Below are positions 61,676 through 64,000 of a stretch of DNA of 64,000 bases, in pieces. The position numbers and the translations under genes were made by a program. Location of the stretch: the NCBI GenBank assembly GCA_027186245.1, contig CP114483.1, positions 2,552,001 through 2,616,000 of the forward strand, read 5' to 3'. Source of the DNA: Coriaria nepalensis. Lineage: Eukaryota > Streptophyta > Magnoliopsida > Cucurbitales > Coriariaceae. Each line of letters begins with the position of its first letter. The first letter of the stretch is position 1. A model generated the notes under the pieces. It searched no databases, had not been told where the DNA came from, and saw only the letters and a list, made by a program, of their open reading frames with translations.

Positions 61676-62925
61676 ATGGATGAGAGGTAGCTTCTTCTAT
61701 CAGAACCAGAAGATGCAAGTATTAGTACTCTAACAGTGAGAGATTGGGAGGAGTCAAAGAAGATATGGATGATTGCATTGCCTGCCCTCTTAGCAAGAGT
61801 AACTACATACGGCATGTTCATAGTGACCCAATCATTCGTAGGACTAGTAACTGTGTTAGAACTCTTGAAACTCTTGATGACAACTTCCCCAAAATATGGG
61901 TACTATCCAGATTTCATGAATAGAAATCTGATTGATGGAGAGGGTTAAAGACTTAGACTTGATAATATATGTAAGCTTTTATGTCATAAAAGAGGCATGA
62001 CAATGTTATTTTAGTATAAAAGAGTTACAGAAGAATTATTTGTCTTGTTTCGTTTTCATGAAGCAGGCATTTTTCCAGCAAAGGATTTGTTGTTGGTGAT
62101 TTGCTTGTCAAGGACAATTCCTCCCAAAAATCCAACAAACTGGACCTAGCATCTTATGCTCTTGTACAAATTATAACCGTGCGATTCATCTTCTGAATTC
62201 TGGTAAGTCATTCACTCTAGCTGTTCTTACTTCTAGTAACATGTATACTTTCAGAATGCTATTTGCAGAAACAATGTCTTACATTCGTTACATTTTGCGT
62301 GCAGTTAGGCATGTCAAGTGCTACAGAGACGCTTTGTCGGCAAGGCTTTGGAGCAAAACAATACCACATGATGGGTATCTATTTACAGCGTTCTTGGGTC
62401 ATTAACCTAGTCAATGCAACAGTGCTATAGTCCCTATCTTAATTTTTTCAACACCCATTTTCAAACGACTCGACGAGAAAGAAGACATTGCGATTGCTAC
62501 TTTAGGCGATGCATGTTCGTTTGTTTGTTTTTTAGCTTAGCTACCACCAGTTCAAGCGTACTTGTTAGGAAACGTATCGATCATAGCTAATTGCTAGTTA
62601 ACTAACAGTTCATGTATCGCATTGAATCGTTGGTTCGATAATTACGTAAATAAATGGGAGGACTTTTCTTTCATTATCATTATTAGTGGTATATATTTGG
62701 ATTTGAAAATCCAAAAGTGAGATGACAACAAAATCAATGGACGTCGGCTCACGGTGCCATTTGTACTTGTTGAAAAATATATTTTACATCTGAAAATAAG
62801 ATTTTAAAATTTAATATATAAAACAATTAGGCCATTATATATATAATTAATTTATTTTAAAATAAAAATTCAGATTTCTAAAAATAACGCCATACAATAG
62901 TTAGCAGCTTGTTAGGAAGTGCTTA

Positions 62926-62968
<43 letters not shown>

Positions 62969-63431
62969 TCAAATGTGCTTATTTTGTGAAAACAAGAACT
63001 TTGCTATGTTTTGTAAGAAAAAGTTCTAAATACTTATTTTTTTTAGAAAAATAGTATATTTTAAATATTTTAGTTAACTTTTACTCATAAATATATTTTA
63101 AGTATTTTGGTTGACTTTGATTTATAAATATTTTTTAAGTATATTTTTATTTATAAATTACTTATCATTTATAAATATATATTTTTAATCACTCTCAAAC
63201 GATCTTTGAGATGAGTGAGTATAAACTACATATATATACACTATAATATGCATGAGTATCATATTAGATATTGTTGTATCCGATTTGATATAAACGAATA
63301 TCCGTTTTTACTTATCGGATTAGGTATCTAATTCGATAAGTAAAAATTAAAAAATACCAATTTTTAGTCTTATTAGCTGCCTATACGTCAAATGCTGAAA
63401 CTTTAATAGCTGCCATTTCAATTTGGTACTT
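61676..63431 (+). pseudogene. MATE transporter pseudogene (tandem duplicate of the 53475 gene)
   Basis: Pieces in the order of the intact gene: ATGGATGAGAGG, an in-frame TAG as codon 5 (61688-61690), then EESKKIWMIALPALLARV and IVTQSFVG. About 290 bp of foreign sequence follow (61850-62137), then LDLASYALVQIITVRFIF. Exon 2 starts at 62305 ([40 protein letters not shown]) and then loses one base near 62425, making a TAG. It breaks off near 62505, where duplicated segment B is inserted. Exon 3 reappears at about 63363-63431 as VLLAAYTSNAETLIAAISIW. Exons 4-8 were not found. GQAFG is changed to RQGFG. Confidence 0.88.
62518..63356 (+). repeat. duplicated intergenic segment, copy B, inside the MATE pseudogene
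   Basis: Copy of 59770-60545 with short insertions, among them an (AT)n-T19 tract at 62925-62965. It sits exactly between exon 2 and exon 3 remnants of the MATE pseudogene. Confidence 0.8.
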
Positions 63432-64000
63432 TTTTTTGGGTCGTCCATTTATTTCTACTTATCATAACAAAAAATTTATCAAGTGCATCGTGCCTACGGT
63501 AGACCAATCAACCTTAATTTCATTTCATTGCATTATATATCATATTAATTTTATATGTGATTGTAATTAATTAGTCCACTGTATATGTAATACCCAGTCA
63601 GTTTTAGCATAATAAATTTATTCCTAAGTTAATTTGACTATTAGTTTCATGATATCATATAGTATTATATTAAAAATATACAGTTATCAGTATAATGAGG
63701 ATTATATAATAATGGCACAATACAACTAAAGCAGTAGGGGGCGTGAGCTTCCCTAACTCACCCTCATTCTATCAAATCGTGAAGATAAGTTAGAAGGATA
63801 CGTATTTTCTGTAGGTCTTCCAGTCATTATCTACGGTAAGATTAGAAGTGATTATTGTCAGCTACTAAAGTAGGAAATATTGTTCCCTCTTAGTTCAAGT
63901 ATCATGCCGGTTAGCAAATCCATGAACATTTTGTTAGTTCCTAAGAAAAATTGAGTAAAACTCAGAATCCCTTTATTCTTCCATAATCTGGAATCCTAAA
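63432..64000. other. intergenic, right edge
   Basis: AT-rich sequence without a recognisable gene. No further MATE exons were seen here. Confidence 0.5.

Overview
The window is nuclear DNA from a flowering plant, a eudicot and probably a rosid. Genes are split by short GT..AG introns, intergenic DNA is very AT-rich with many (AT)n and poly-A/T tracts, and every recognisable protein belongs to a plant family (R2R3-MYB, MYB-CC, GT47, Kunitz inhibitor, plant presenilin, plant type II metacaspase). There are no operons, CRISPR arrays or organelle blocks. Exon borders below were read by eye from splice signals and reading frame, so they are models and not transcript evidence. I cannot name the species.

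Layout. 0.1-1.0 kb: start of a TRM/DUF3741-type protein (-), running off the left edge. 1.9-3.1 kb: a broken metacaspase-9 gene (-). 3.7-6.1 kb: L-2-hydroxyglutarate dehydrogenase (+). 7.1-8.7 kb: a MYB-CC (PHL7-like) factor (+). 10.1-12.5 kb: NADH-cytochrome b5 reductase (+). 13.2-13.9 kb: a Kunitz-type inhibitor (+). 14.8-17.0 kb: a GT47 exostosin-domain glycosyltransferase (+). 17.4-20.4 kb: a plastid S-sulfocysteine synthase-like enzyme (+). 20.4-24.2 kb: AT-rich DNA with a relic of a CENP-B/pogo-type transposase. 24.2-25.6 kb: a MYB60-like R2R3-MYB (-). 27.1-35.4 kb: a run of three minus-strand genes, SKIP24-like F-box, presenilin and AGD14-like ArfGAP. 38.4-41.7 kb: the bifunctional purine enzyme PurH (-). 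42.1-43.8 kb: a non-coding tandem repeat of about 200 bp units. 44.4-46.9 kb: plastid GrpE (+). 47.6-52.6 kb: a decayed Ty1/copia element with one small TRIM-like element inside it and another beside it. 53.5-55.9 kb: an intact MATE (DTX) transporter (+). 57-59 kb: a probable LTR of another element. 61.7-63.4 kb: a broken second MATE copy, interrupted by a duplicated intergenic segment.

The genes are mostly housekeeping or general plant functions: purine synthesis, organelle proteostasis, redox metabolism, wall-polysaccharide synthesis, vesicle traffic and transcription control. They do not form one pathway. The order AGD14 - presenilin - SKIP24 - MYB60 resembles a stretch of Arabidopsis chromosome 1 as I remember it, which suggests an ancestral block.

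I did not find an undescribed multi-gene system. The points most worth a second look are the metacaspase-9 pseudogene with altered catalytic surroundings, the two TRIM-like elements, the 200 bp tandem repeat, the MATE pseudogene with its duplicated insert, and the cysteine-synthase-family gene lacking a normally conserved loop.
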